DNA from: Crocodylus rhombifer
Lineage: Eukaryota > Chordata > Crocodylia > Crocodylidae
Length of the DNA: 64,000 bases
Assembly: GCA_038503035.1 (NCBI GenBank)
Contig: JAVSML010000027.1
Span: 1,652,291 to 1,716,290, forward strand
Direction of reading: 5' to 3'
Below, piece after piece: positions 11,230 to 20,953 of this stretch. The notes under the pieces were generated by a model. It did not search any database, was not told the DNA's origin, and worked only from the letters and a program-made list of their open reading frames with translations. Within the stretch, counting starts at the first letter, position 1. Every line of letters starts with the position of its first letter. The translations under genes were made by a program, and so were the position numbers.

Positions 11230-12330
11230 CATATAAAGAATCAGAAAGTTTAAAAGGACCTTAAAGGTGTTACAATCCAACTGCCTGCACAGGTGCAGGT
11301 TGCGTTATTTTTACATTACCCCAAATACCTACCCAGCCTCTTCTTGAAACCCTCCACTGAAAAATATAAGTCCATTGGATAGCTTGTTCCATTATGTTTC
11401 TGTTCTGACAACATTTTTTTCCTGAGATTTAATCTAAATCCTCTTTGCTTCAGTTTGAATCCAGTGCTTGGTGTCCTGCTCTCTGCGCAAAGAAGAGCAG
11501 TTATTCTCTATCTTTTTTATAGTAACCTTTCAAATATTTGAAGCCTGCTGTCATGTTCCCCTTTGAGCCATGTACTGGAATGGCATGTTCCAATATTCAG
11601 TTTCTACTGGAAGAGTTGCTCTCCTAGTAAAAGCCATGAGTATACAGATGTTCAGGATTTTTCTCCCAGGGCAAAAATGGCCACTCTGGGAGAAAAATAA
11701 ACCAGAAACAACCAATTTAAAATTGTTTCTGGGAGAGTGACAGTCTGTACAGTTTCCTTCCTGGGAGAAGCTGCAGCATAGTCTTGCAGCATACCAGGAT
11801 GCTGTGCTTTCACCCTCTCCCCACTATCCCCTTCCAAGGGAGACAGTATGTCACTTGGTCTGGACTTTACTGCTCCAGATGAGGAGGGAGCAGAACACAA
11901 CCCCTTCTCAACCCGCACATTGTGCTGTATGTAGGTAGAGACAGGCTGAACAAGAGCAGTCTCGGTCAGCCAATCAGGGCTGCCCTGTGCAATAATGTCA
12001 TCTTTTTCCAGGCAAACTAAGGGAGCCTGCAGAGCACACTGATCCCCCTGGCTCCACAGAATAAGCGCTGCAAGATTTCTCTGCTCCTCATCAATCTATA
12101 TAGGCATCTCCATGTATGTTTTTTCTTCAAGGAAAATAAACCCAGGACAGTTCTCCCAGATCATCTGAATGTGTGTACTTAACCTTAATCTCCTTTTCAT
12201 CAAACCAAACATACCTAGCTCTCTCAAACTATTCTGATAGAACTTACATTCCACCCCCCTTAGTATCACTCTGTCTCCAGTTTCCCCATAGAGTACTTAA
12301 GTTGAGGTCACATAGAGTGATACTGTTATA
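11230..12330 (-). mobile_element. Old CR1 LINE 3' fragment on the - strand, split by a later insertion
   Basis: Read on the + strand, 11230-11570 follows the reverse complement of a CR1 3' end: a 'rAAAGGACCTTAAAGG' start, 'CCTCCACTGA' and a 'TTTTTTTCCTGAGATTTAATCTAAATC' -like stretch. At 12140-12300 the text resumes the same consensus with 'AGCTCTCTCAAACTATTCTGATAG', the usual CR1 continuation. The intervening 0.5-0.6 kb is foreign to CR1. The copy is heavily mutated and has no open frame. Outer limits are approximate. Confidence 0.7.
11590..12165. repeat. Unnamed interspersed repeat inserted inside a CR1; second copy near 54.6 kb
   Basis: About 110 bp at 11592-11700, containing ACAGATGTTCAGGATTTTTC and a 'CTCCCAG' motif, matches the reverse complement of about 54570-54680. 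The match covers the ATTCAGTTTCT start, the GAAAGAG/GGAAGAG stretch and the shared AGATGTTCAGG core. Both copies carry 'TCTCC(T/C)GGGAGA'-like inverted repeats. Here it separates two collinear halves of a CR1 copy, so it inserted later than that CR1. The exact limits and class are unknown; the palindromic motifs suggest a non-autonomous DNA transposon. Confidence 0.55.
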
Positions 12331-12599
12331 TCTTACAGTTATAATTCTGGTAATGCAGCCCAAAATTGGCTTTTTTAATGACTGCATCAGATTGCTGAGT
12401 CATGATATATTTGTGATCCACTGAAACAGTCAGTCCTTCTTGCCAATGTTTCTGTCTATGCAGTCAGTCCCCATTCTGTATTCTTGGTCAGTTGTTTCTA
12501 CTTCCTGAGCCATGACAGCCTACATTTTCTTCATGGGATGTCATTTTGTTGTCTAGTTCCCATCTCTCTCTTCTATCAAGGTCAGCCTCAAAATTGGGA

Positions 12600-12775
12600 T
12601 GCAGAAGGGTCTAGAAAATGCCTAACATATAGTCTGCTGGTTAAGACACTTAGTTGGGAAGCAGGAGCTCTATGTCCAAATCCCCTCTGAGTGAGAGAAG
12701 CCTAGAATTTGGGTATGTGGCCTAACCACTAGGCTGTTGGACTAAAATATGGGAAGCAATTCTCTTCCTCTAGCT
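12600..12775 (+). mobile_element. tRNA-like SINE or fold-back repeat
   Basis: The segment from 12631 (TCTGCTGGTTAAGACACTTA) to TGTCCAAATCC at 12673-12683 resembles a tRNA 5' half with an A-box-like GGTTAAGAC and a B-box-like GTCCAAATCC about 40 nt apart. It is followed by CCTAACCACTAGGCTGTTGG, which reads like the start of a similar tRNA-type unit in reverse orientation. No functional tRNA can be folded from it. The family is not named. Confidence 0.45.
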
Positions 12776-13060
12776 ATAAGAACGTAAGAGCTGCCTTTTA
12801 CTGGATCAGAACATGCATCCTTCTTGCCCAGTATCCTGTGCAACACAGTGGCAGAGAGTGGATGCTAAAAGGAAGAGTTTTTTCCACTGTTCCTCTCCCA
12901 CTTGCAGCCTCCAGCATTTAAGGTCCAGGAAGTTCTGATTCAGAGTCTGTACCCCTACCTTTCATAGCTTCATTTTTCCTCCAAAAATTTGCCCAGTCCC
13001 TTTTCTGAATCTGGTTAGCATCTAAGATCTGCTAGTCATGGTGTTTCTACAACTAAATTT
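12776..13060 (+). repeat. Interspersed repeat of the 'taagaacgtaag...cccagtatcctg' type
   Basis: The stretch TAAGAACGTAAGAGCTGCC, then ACTGGATCAGA, then CCCAGTATCCTGTG followed by CAGTGGCAGA, resembles a repeat I know to be frequent in turtle and crocodilian DNA (a version with 'actgggtcagacc' and 'cccagtatcctgtc'). I recognise the pattern but cannot assign the class. It is diverged and has no open frame. Confidence 0.5.
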
Positions 13061-14194
13061 CAGGTCTTACCTGCCCTTATGCACATACCTAGGCAACCCT
13101 GTTTTTCTGCATACCTGCTTGGCCATAGTGCAGTCCTACTGAGCATTCTCATTAGCCATGTGCACACAACAAAAATGCCCAAGACTATAGTTATACAGCT
13201 ACATCTATGTCAATTAGGTGCCTAAAGTAAAAACAAAATAATCCTAAAAGAATGAGAAGTCAGGAAATATTTGCTAATATTAACTAGAAGAAGAATTAAG
13301 AGTACTGAAACTTTTCAGTGCAGGTAAAAAAGTAATGAGAACAGTTATAATTTAACAAAGATATTTAGAAAATACTGATATGATGAATTATAAATTTACT
13401 GTAATATTTATGTAATTTCTCATAAATTACGTTCTCGTTAAAAATGCCAGTTTCCCTGACTAGTTTGTACATGGGGAAAGAAAGGTTAATAGAGTCCCTG
13501 CTAAGTCCCAGAGCTGTCTATGTGAAGAACAAGACAAGTTGGAGCTCCAACATTAACAGAAAATTGAATAGCTATGTTGATGCCTTAAAGGGGCTTTGGT
13601 ACTCATCCTTTAGAAGAGGAGCCTCAGAAGCATCAGGGGAAGCAGACTGAAATAATCATCACAGTGGGCAGAATGGCATGGTAAGGGGGCTGTGGGTCTG
13701 GAAATGGTGAAGAGTCTGAAGTGAGCAAACATCTGAGCAACTTTGGTGTGCTCAGGGTTGATTGGGGCATAAAGACTGCTTCACCCTTTGGAGGGAACAG
13801 AGAACCTCTGGATACATGGTCCTTGTCCTAGTAAAAATGTTTTTATTTGAAAGGATCTGTCTGTTTTTTGTTAGTTGGAAACATCAGGATGTACTTCTCC
13901 CTATCAAGAGGAAAAGTTCCTCCCTTGGGAGCTTTCTGAGGCAAAGCCACAGATAACCTGGGAAGGTCAGAGACCGAAAGGTTGTGATCTTAAAATTAGA
14001 AGAAGCCATTGGCTCTCTCCCCCCCACCCCCGCCCCAAAAGCCATCATGGGCTGGCATCAAGGGGTTCTCAGTGAGACCAGAAAATTCCCTGGGGGGGAT
14101 CCATGACAGTTGAACTAGTTATTCCTTCTATAGAATAAGAGTGAATAAACATTAGTGAATAAGTATTATTGGTAGCAGCCTTCAGCTGCAGTTG

Positions 14195-14432
14195 GAAAGA
14201 TTAAGTTAAATGGTAGAAAAATTGTGCAGTTCTAGGAACAGTAAGTATGGGAACAGGCTGCTAGGGAAGACTGTGGAATCGCCTTCTCTGAAAAATTCAA
14301 GGCTAGACTCATCTATCAAGGATGGTAGAGGGATTAATGAAATCAATCCTGCCACAATGCAAGGGGATAGACTAGATAGCTCACTAAAGGATCCTTCAAC
14401 TCAAATAATTGCCATTTCTGTGGCCTTGTGCA
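14195..14432 (+). mobile_element. Old CR1 LINE 3' fragment
   Basis: The text GGGAACAGGCTGCTAGGGAA, GTGGAATCGCC, AAATTCAAGGCTAGAC and GATAGACTAGATAGCTCACT followed by 'GGATCCTTCAACTC' follows the CR1 ORF2 end (W-N-R/G-L...F-K-A-R-L) and its 3' UTR. It is 5'-truncated, as most CR1 copies are, and carries many substitutions. It is older than the copy at 15.1-17.6 kb. Confidence 0.75.
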
Positions 14433-15144
14433 AGCTTTTGCACTACACAAATCAGAGTTAATTTTTAATGAATCATGACTTAGGAGAGGCATTGACTTCC
14501 TCTTTACAGATAAAAAGGCGCTAAGAAATTTGTACTGTCAAATCCAAATTTTTGGCAAATATAAGTTGGGTTTAATTCATCATTGCATAAAACTATAAAT
14601 AAGGGCGTTAATTCTAAGTGTACTGAAGTACTCCATTTAGTCATGCTTAATTAAAGATTATGATGTGGTACTTGTTTCTTTCAGTAATTGTGCCTAAACT
14701 TAGCATGTGATTTTTTTAGTGCTTAATCAGTATCAAAAAAGACCAGTGTGCTAAGAGCACCCAGATTAACATCTTTCTTTTTTCATTCCTCTTAACACTA
14801 TTTCCAAGTCCTTAAGAAAACCCTTAGAAAATATAGATATTTTGCATCCTGTCCTTAGACTATGTGTTAGGATCCAGACTTAAACTGCCCTATCAACAGT
14901 TTCCTTCCTTTTAAAGCTTGGGGCACAATAAAACTAATTTCTTGCTATGTAAGATGTGCAGAAAATTTTCCAACTTGCAGGATGAGAGCAAGTCATATGC
15001 CTCTATGACCAACCTTGGTTGTACTGGGAGAAGATACAGGCAGAAGTAAGGAAGTATAATATCATTATATTGATCCTCTGGTATCACAGGGGTCTTAATA
15101 TCCCTTATATTCTAATGTATACATTGCTGTAACTTATGCTGGGA

Positions 15145-17592
15145 GGAGCAGTCAGCCAGCTGGGAGGAGCAGTCAGCCAAGTCTGATCGCTCACGTCGGT
15201 TCTTAGCCAGAGTGCAGGACCTCCATCTAACCCAGGAGGTGCACAGTCCCACCAGGGGAGACGCCTTGTTGGACCTGGTGCTGGCCACGGGTGATGACCT
15301 GGTGAGGGGGCTGCGGGTGATGGGCCACCTGGGAGACAGTGATCATCGCTTGCTGGAATTCACCATCCAAGCGTAAGGTGGCAAAGGGCTGCAGCAAGGC
15401 AACAGCCCTAGACTTTAGGAGGGCTGACTTCAACAAGCTAAGGAGGATCGTTGGGGAAGTGCTGAGGACCCAGAGGGGAAGGGAATCAGATGTCGAAGGT
15501 GAGTGGTTGCTCCTTAAGGAGACGATCCTCCATGCCCAAAGGGAGGTAATCCCAACAAGGGTCAAAGGGAGCAGGAGGGCACATAAACCCCCATGGCTCA
15601 CTAAGAGCATCTGGGAATGTCTCCTTGCTAAAAGGGAGGCATATACCCAATGGAGAGATGGGGTCATCACCAAGAAGGACTATGTTACAGTCGCCCGAGG
15701 ATGTAGGGGGGCAGTCAGGAGGGCCAAGGCAGAGATGGAGATAGGACTAGCTTCCCGGATTAAGGACAATAAGAAGTCCTTCTTCAAATACATAGCGGGT
15801 AAAAAGAGGGTCCCGGGTAATGTGGGGCCCCTGCAGGACACGATGGGCAACTTAGTCATCACGCCAGATGACAAAGCTAACATATTTAACGATTTCTTTG
15901 CCTCTGTCTTCCTAAGTAGGGACCAGTTCAGCCACCTCCCTGCTGGGCCCCCCTCGGGCCCCGGGAGAGACACGCCTGGGCCAGGGGTTAGCGAGGAGTT
16001 AGTTAGGGTACTTCTGGAGAGGCTGGACGTGTTCAAGTCCGCTGGTCCGGACGATCTTCACCCTAGGGTTCTACAGGAACTGGCTGAGGTCATTGCGGGA
16101 CCCCTGGCGCGGCTCTATGAGCACTCGTGGTGCTCTGGCGAGGTACCGGAGGACTGGAAGAGGGCCAATGTGGTCCCTATCTTCAAAAAGGGAAAAAAAG
16201 AGGACCCGGGAAATTACAGGCCAGTTACTCTTACCTCGATCCCGGGTAAGCTCTTTGAAAAAATTATCCTGGCACACATCCAGGAGGGCCTTGCGGGGGA
16301 ATGCATGCTCAGGGGCAACCAACATGGGTTCATCAGTGGCAGGTCTTGTCAGACCAACCTGGTGGCCTTTTACGATCAGGTCACCAAATCATTAGACGCA
16401 GGGGTTGCTGTGGATGTAGTCTTTTTGGACTTCCGGAAGGCTTTCGACACTGTCTCTCACCCTGTCCTCATCAAAAAGCTGGGAGACTGTGGTGTCGATG
16501 CCCACACGGTCATATGGGTCGCCAACTGGTTGGAGGGCCGCACCCAGAGGGTGGTAGTGGATGGGTTCTTCTCGACCTGGAAGGATGTGGGCAGTGGGGT
16601 TCCGCAGGGCTCGGTCCTCGGGCCCGCACTGTTCAACATCTTCATCAGTGACTTGGATGACAGGGTAGAAAGCACCCTGTTCAAGTTTGCTGATGACACT
16701 AAGATGTGGGGGGATGTGGGTGCACTAGAAGGGTGCAATAGGCTACAAGCTGACCTTGACAGGTTGCAACGGTGGGCGGATGAGAATAGGATGGGGTTTA
16801 ACACTGATAAGTGCAAGGTGTTGCACATGGGGAGGAAGAACCGGCACCACACTTACAGGTTGGGGAACTCCCCTCTTGCCAGCACGGAGACGGAAAAGGA
16901 TCTTGGAGTCGTCATTGACTCCACGATGAACATGGGCCGGCAGTGTGGGGAGGCAGTCAAGAAGGCCAACCGTACCCTGTCATGCATCCACAGATGCATC
17001 TCGAGCAGGTCCAGGGAGGTGATCCTCCCCCTCTATGCGGCACTGGTCAGGCCGCAGCTGGAGTACTGCGTCCAGTTCTGGGCGCCACACTTCAAGAGGG
17101 ACGTGGACGATATGGAAAGAGTTCAGAGGAGGGCCACTCATATGATCAGGGGTCAGCAGGGCAGGCCTTATGAGGAGAGGCTACGGGACCTGAACCTGTT
17201 TAGCCTCCACAAGAGAAGGTTAAGGGGGGACCTTGTGGCCTGCTACAAACTGGTCAGGGGGGATCAGCAGGTATTGGGGGAGTCCCTGTTCCCCCGTGCG
17301 CTGCCAGGAGTGACCAGGAATAACGGTCACAAGCTGGCGGAGGGTAAGTTTAGATTAGATATTAGGAGGCGCTACTTCACAGTCAGGGCGGCTAGGGCCT
17401 GGAACCGGCTTCCAGGGGAAGTGGTGCAGGCTCCTAGCCTGGGGATTTTTAAAAGGAAGTTAGATGAGCACCTTGCCGGGGTCATCTGACCCCGGTGCTC
17501 TTTCCTGCCAAGGCAGGGGGTCGGACTAGATGATCTACCTAGGTCCCTTCCGACTCTAGCTACTATGAAACTATGAAACTATGAAACTATGT
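15145..17592 (+). mobile_element. 5'-truncated young CR1 LINE
   Basis: The copy begins inside the endonuclease domain. Residues VHSPTRGDALLDLVL and GDSDHRLLEF are readable from 15239 in one frame, then reverse transcriptase follows in another. The 3' UTR has the CR1 hallmark GGGGGTCGGACTAGATGATC, and the element ends in ATGAAACT repeats at about 17563-17592. The first part contains a tandem repeat, CTGGGAGGAGCAGTCAGCCA twice, at about 15139-15179. It is GC-richer than the intron around it. The long open frame makes it the youngest-looking CR1 here. The 5' limit is uncertain by tens of bases. Confidence 0.9.
15339..17489 (+). CDS. CR1 ORF2 fragment: reverse transcriptase, open for 716 codons
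   Basis: This is the retrotransposon polyprotein that nicks DNA and reverse transcribes its own RNA. Real similarity starts at about 15372; the first dozen codons are read out of frame over the endonuclease tail. Visible reverse transcriptase landmarks are VVPIFKKGKKEDPGNYRPV at about residue 278, VVFLDFRKAFDTV at about 360, PQGSVLGPALFNIFISDL at about 420 and the catalytic FADD at 450-453. A C-terminal LVRPQLEYCVQFWAP follows at about 567. The stop at 17489 follows the normal ORF2 end. The endonuclease is truncated, and a frameshift at about 15371-15376 separates it from the RT, so the copy cannot make a complete ORF2 protein. The RT residues look unbroken. Confidence 0.85.
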   Translation: MIIACWNSPSKRKVAKGCSKATALDFRRADFNKLRRIVGEVLRTQRGRESDVEGEWLLLKETILHAQREVIPTRVKGSRRAHKPPWLTKSIWECLLAKREAYTQWRDGVITKKDYVTVARGCRGAVRRAKAEMEIGLASRIKDNKKSFFKYIAGKKRVPGNVGPLQDTMGNLVITPDDKANIFNDFFASVFLSRDQFSHLPAGPPSGPGRDTPGPGVSEELVRVLLERLDVFKSAGPDDLHPRVLQELAEVIAGPLARLYEHSWCSGEVPEDWKRANVVPIFKKGKKEDPGNYRPVTLTSIPGKLFEKIILAHIQEGLAGECMLRGNQHGFISGRSCQTNLVAFYDQVTKSLDAGVAVDVVFLDFRKAFDTVSHPVLIKKLGDCGVDAHTVIWVANWLEGRTQRVVVDGFFSTWKDVGSGVPQGSVLGPALFNIFISDLDDRVESTLFKFADDTKMWGDVGALEGCNRLQADLDRLQRWADENRMGFNTDKCKVLHMGRKNRHHTYRLGNSPLASTETEKDLGVVIDSTMNMGRQCGEAVKKANRTLSCIHRCISSRSREVILPLYAALVRPQLEYCVQFWAPHFKRDVDDMERVQRRATHMIRGQQGRPYEERLRDLNLFSLHKRRLRGDLVACYKLVRGDQQVLGESLFPRALPGVTRNNGHKLAEGKFRLDIRRRYFTVRAARAWNRLPGEVVQAPSLGIFKRKLDEHLAGVI

Positions 17593-19021
17593 TTAATTGA
17601 TGCTTAGAGTTGGTGAGAAAACCTAGCCTGTTGTCTTCAGTGTAACCTGTTCTCAGTAATCTTAAACTTCCATCAGGCTGGAATACTAAGGAGCACCTCT
17701 TTTCTGTGAGAAACCCAGTGGGTAAACTCTGCCCTAACTGAAGTTTCCAGTGGTCTATGAGTTCATCTTGATGTAAAAGATTTCTAGTCATATGCTGTCA
17801 AAGTAACAAAATCACAGACTCAAAACGTGGTTGCAAGGCACAAGAGTGAAAAAGTACCACCCTCGCTTTTTGAGGGCCTGGAAGTAGCCAAAGAACCAAC
17901 AGAAGACAATTTCTGAATTTATGTAACAAATAATGGGCATTTTTCTTTTGCTAATGACCTTGATCTAGTGTTTATCATATCTTCATGTTTCCTACATTGA
18001 ATGATCAACATTATATCAATCTCCTGAGTTCTGGTTCACCCAAATAATCCAAGACTGGGTATCTAACACTGGGAAAGTTATTGGGCCTCAACAGCTTTCC
18101 TTGACTTAGTAACCAACATTGTTTTTTAAAAGCATTGCAACCAATTCTGCCTCACCATTTCCCCAGACTTTTTTCATGTACACCCATGAATGAGAAGGTG
18201 GCAGAATAGACCTGAGTGAGCTTTTGTGGCAAATGATTAATCATTCTGCACTAGTGTACAGATCTCTGTGTTCATATAGCAGCTACCCCAGAGGAGTCCT
18301 GGGCCATGACTAGAGCTCTTAGGCATTATGATATGACAAATAATAATGGAGCATTAGAACCTCTGAAAAACAAGTTTGCCAACCCATACTAGAACCTATA
18401 ATCAAATTTACCATACTGCCTGAAAAAGAGCATAGAAAGCTGTCAGAATCAGTAAAGACATTTGGTCTCAGTACTCCAGTATTAATCTAGATTGCTTTGA
18501 GATACTGTGGCATATTACTTTTCAAAAAATGAACTCATTGACAGTCTCCACAAAAGCTACAGTCCCACCAGACTTCGGTAAATAGAAATTTGAGTCTAGT
18601 TTGCAAATTAGAACCAAGAAGTCCTCAGTGGGCTATTCCAACTGAAATTGAGTTAGAGAAAAGACTGCATTGGTGTGCCTGCCCAAATCTCATAGTTCTA
18701 GATTTTGTGTCAGAGGTCAGCAATAAAGATGGTCCTGAACTACCATTCATTGGGCTAGTTTAAAAGTATTCTGCACAGTCCTGCCCTATGCTGTATAGAA
18801 TAACCTAGAAGACCTGAGATTATCATTTTAAGCCACTTCTTCGAGAACTACCATGTTCTTGATGACATGGTAAGGAGCCTGGAAGCAGGGATTTTGTGTC
18901 TCAGAGCATCAAAGAGTCTTATCATTTATATTATAAAAAGACAAAGTGAAATTTAATTTTTTACTTTTTCAGAACATTTTTTCTTTGATTTCCAGTTGAA
19001 GATTGCATTTATGATGTAGGA

Positions 19022-19210
19022 CAGGGATTTTCAACATTTTTTGATTGGCGGCCAGTCAAGAAATGGGGAGTCTCCTGGCGGCCAGTCAATAGTGGGGGGT
19101 CCCCTGCACAGCATACAGCAGCGAAACCAGAAGTGCTGGCAGCTTCTCCACACTGCTGCCGCGTACACCTTGGAGCCTTTCAGCCTGGGGTACCTGGTTG
19201 AAAATGCCTG
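19022..19210. mobile_element. Short hAT-type transposon, 189 bp
   Basis: The left end is CAGGGATTTTCAAC and the reverse complement of the right end is CAGGCATTTTCAAC, matching at 13 of 14 positions. The flanks are ATGTAGGA (19014-19021) and ATGTGGAA (19211-19218), 6 of 8 identical, consistent with an aged 8-bp target duplication. The interior has a repeated GGCGGCCAGTCAA motif. There is no coding capacity. Confidence 0.85.
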
Positions 19211-20146
19211 ATGTGGAAGGAATTTATTTTACCATTATGGAATTTCCTACAGAATCAGAATTATACCTTCCAGCCTACCCAATTTCATCCATACTCAAGG
19301 AATATTATGAGCAGAGTAGCTTGAACATTCCTTACAGTATACAAAAACATTTTTTCTAACCTCATGACTTAGTTTTGTGCTGTTGTTTGTTCAATCTCTC
19401 TCTATATATATTTTTTTTTAACTAACAAGCCATTTCAAAAAGTATTGTATTAATGAAAGGATTAATGAAAGCCACTAATGCTAATATTTAGGATCCTGGC
19501 AGTTTAGTCAAGACCCTACAGAGGTCAGTGCCAGGAATTGTAAACTCCTGTCATCCAAAAAGCTCTACTTCTTGTTTGAATACCTTGTGAGAGTGTGTAT
19601 ATTTACTGGACTAAACTAATGTCTGTCTTATTTTTCAACATTGCAGTTACATTCAGAATTATAAAATAGCCAAAAAGGGGGTCTTTACTGTTTGTGTTTT
19701 GCAGTCAAAACTTTGTTATATCTTACGTGATACAAAAAATGTGAAAATCCAGAGTTGACGCTAATGTTTCTGTGGCCAAGTTCTGTGTTTGAATATGTAT
19801 TAATACCTATAAGTAAGTTGGGCAAATGAGCTAAGTACAGACAGTCAAAAAGCCTGAGGCTTCATCAGTTCAATCTTCATAGGTTAGTCTGAGATGCATA
19901 GATTGAACCGATAAGCAAGTGAACAGACATTCACTTTTGATTCTGGAATGCAGAATGCTAACCCAGGGCAGAAGCCAGGGGCTCTAGAGCATGCCTCCCT
20001 GCTCAGCCAGAGCAGACAGCTTGGGCCAAGCCTAGCCCACTTGCCTGGTGAGAAGGGATTTGCAGGGGAGGTGCAAAGTATCCTGAGATGCTGGAGGACT
20101 GTGAGTTAACTTGAATATGGAGGGGATGAGGGACAGAAATTTAGTA

Positions 20147-20169
20147 AACTGATTTAACCTAAATCAGTT
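20147..20169. repeat. Perfect short hairpin inside a probable decayed DNA transposon
   Basis: AACTGATTTA and TAAATCAGTT form a perfect 10-bp inverted repeat with a 3-base loop. The neighbourhood, about 19830-20330, has further AACCGG/GGTTT and GAACCAGTTT motifs and looks like an old hAT-class repeat. I could not fix its ends. Confidence 0.4.
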
Positions 20170-20953
20170 AAGTCTTGATACTACATCCAGGCTTATCTTA
20201 AACCGGTTTTGGCCGTTTTGAAAGCAGTTCATGTACAAAGAACTTTTGTTGCATTACAGATTTGAACCAGTTTCCAATCATGGTTTATGCATAAGTTCTG
20301 TCCCTATCCATGAAGTCCGTAGTGCTCAGAAACACTTGCCTCAGGAATTCACTGACCTAGGATACTTGCCTTTAAAGTTATTAAACTACAAGAAATGAGC
20401 CAAGAAATTCATTATGCGTGCTTCCTTTTCCTTTCACCTCCTCTTACAATGGAAGATCCACCCATTTAAAGTAATTCATTTGCCATTCTACTTACTGAAG
20501 TTATCTCAAATCTATATTCCAAGGCTCAAGTCCATAGTGAGCACTGGAAGGGCTCCCCGTCATACTGAGCAGAAGTATAGATTAAGGGTTCTAATCACCA
20601 GTGAAAGTCCTCTGCTCAGTGCAGGCAATTTGTAAATTGCTCCTGACCTCTGATTTAATCTTCTGCTATGTTTGGCTTCCCCTGTTGCTGCATGGCTTAA
20701 GATAAAGGACTGGGTGGCTAGGAAGATATGGGTCAGGAAAAGAAAAAATAGCTGTTATGGGAATGTAGCAGCAGGTCAAGACTTGCTTTTTTCAAAAATA
20801 TTAACCGCATTTGACTCCCCACTCCAGTGTCCCTCACTTTAGCCCAGAAAACTTGTCCTATACTTTGTGCTGTGCTCAGTTGAGCTGGTATGAATGAGTG
20901 CCTTAAGTATACAGTTGTTCGTGAATCAGATGTTTAAAGGGATGTTTTTATTG

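Noticed and set aside
12631..12690. Functional tRNA gene
   Set aside because: The A- and B-box-like parts are imperfect and no cloverleaf with paired acceptor ends can be drawn; a SINE head is more likely.
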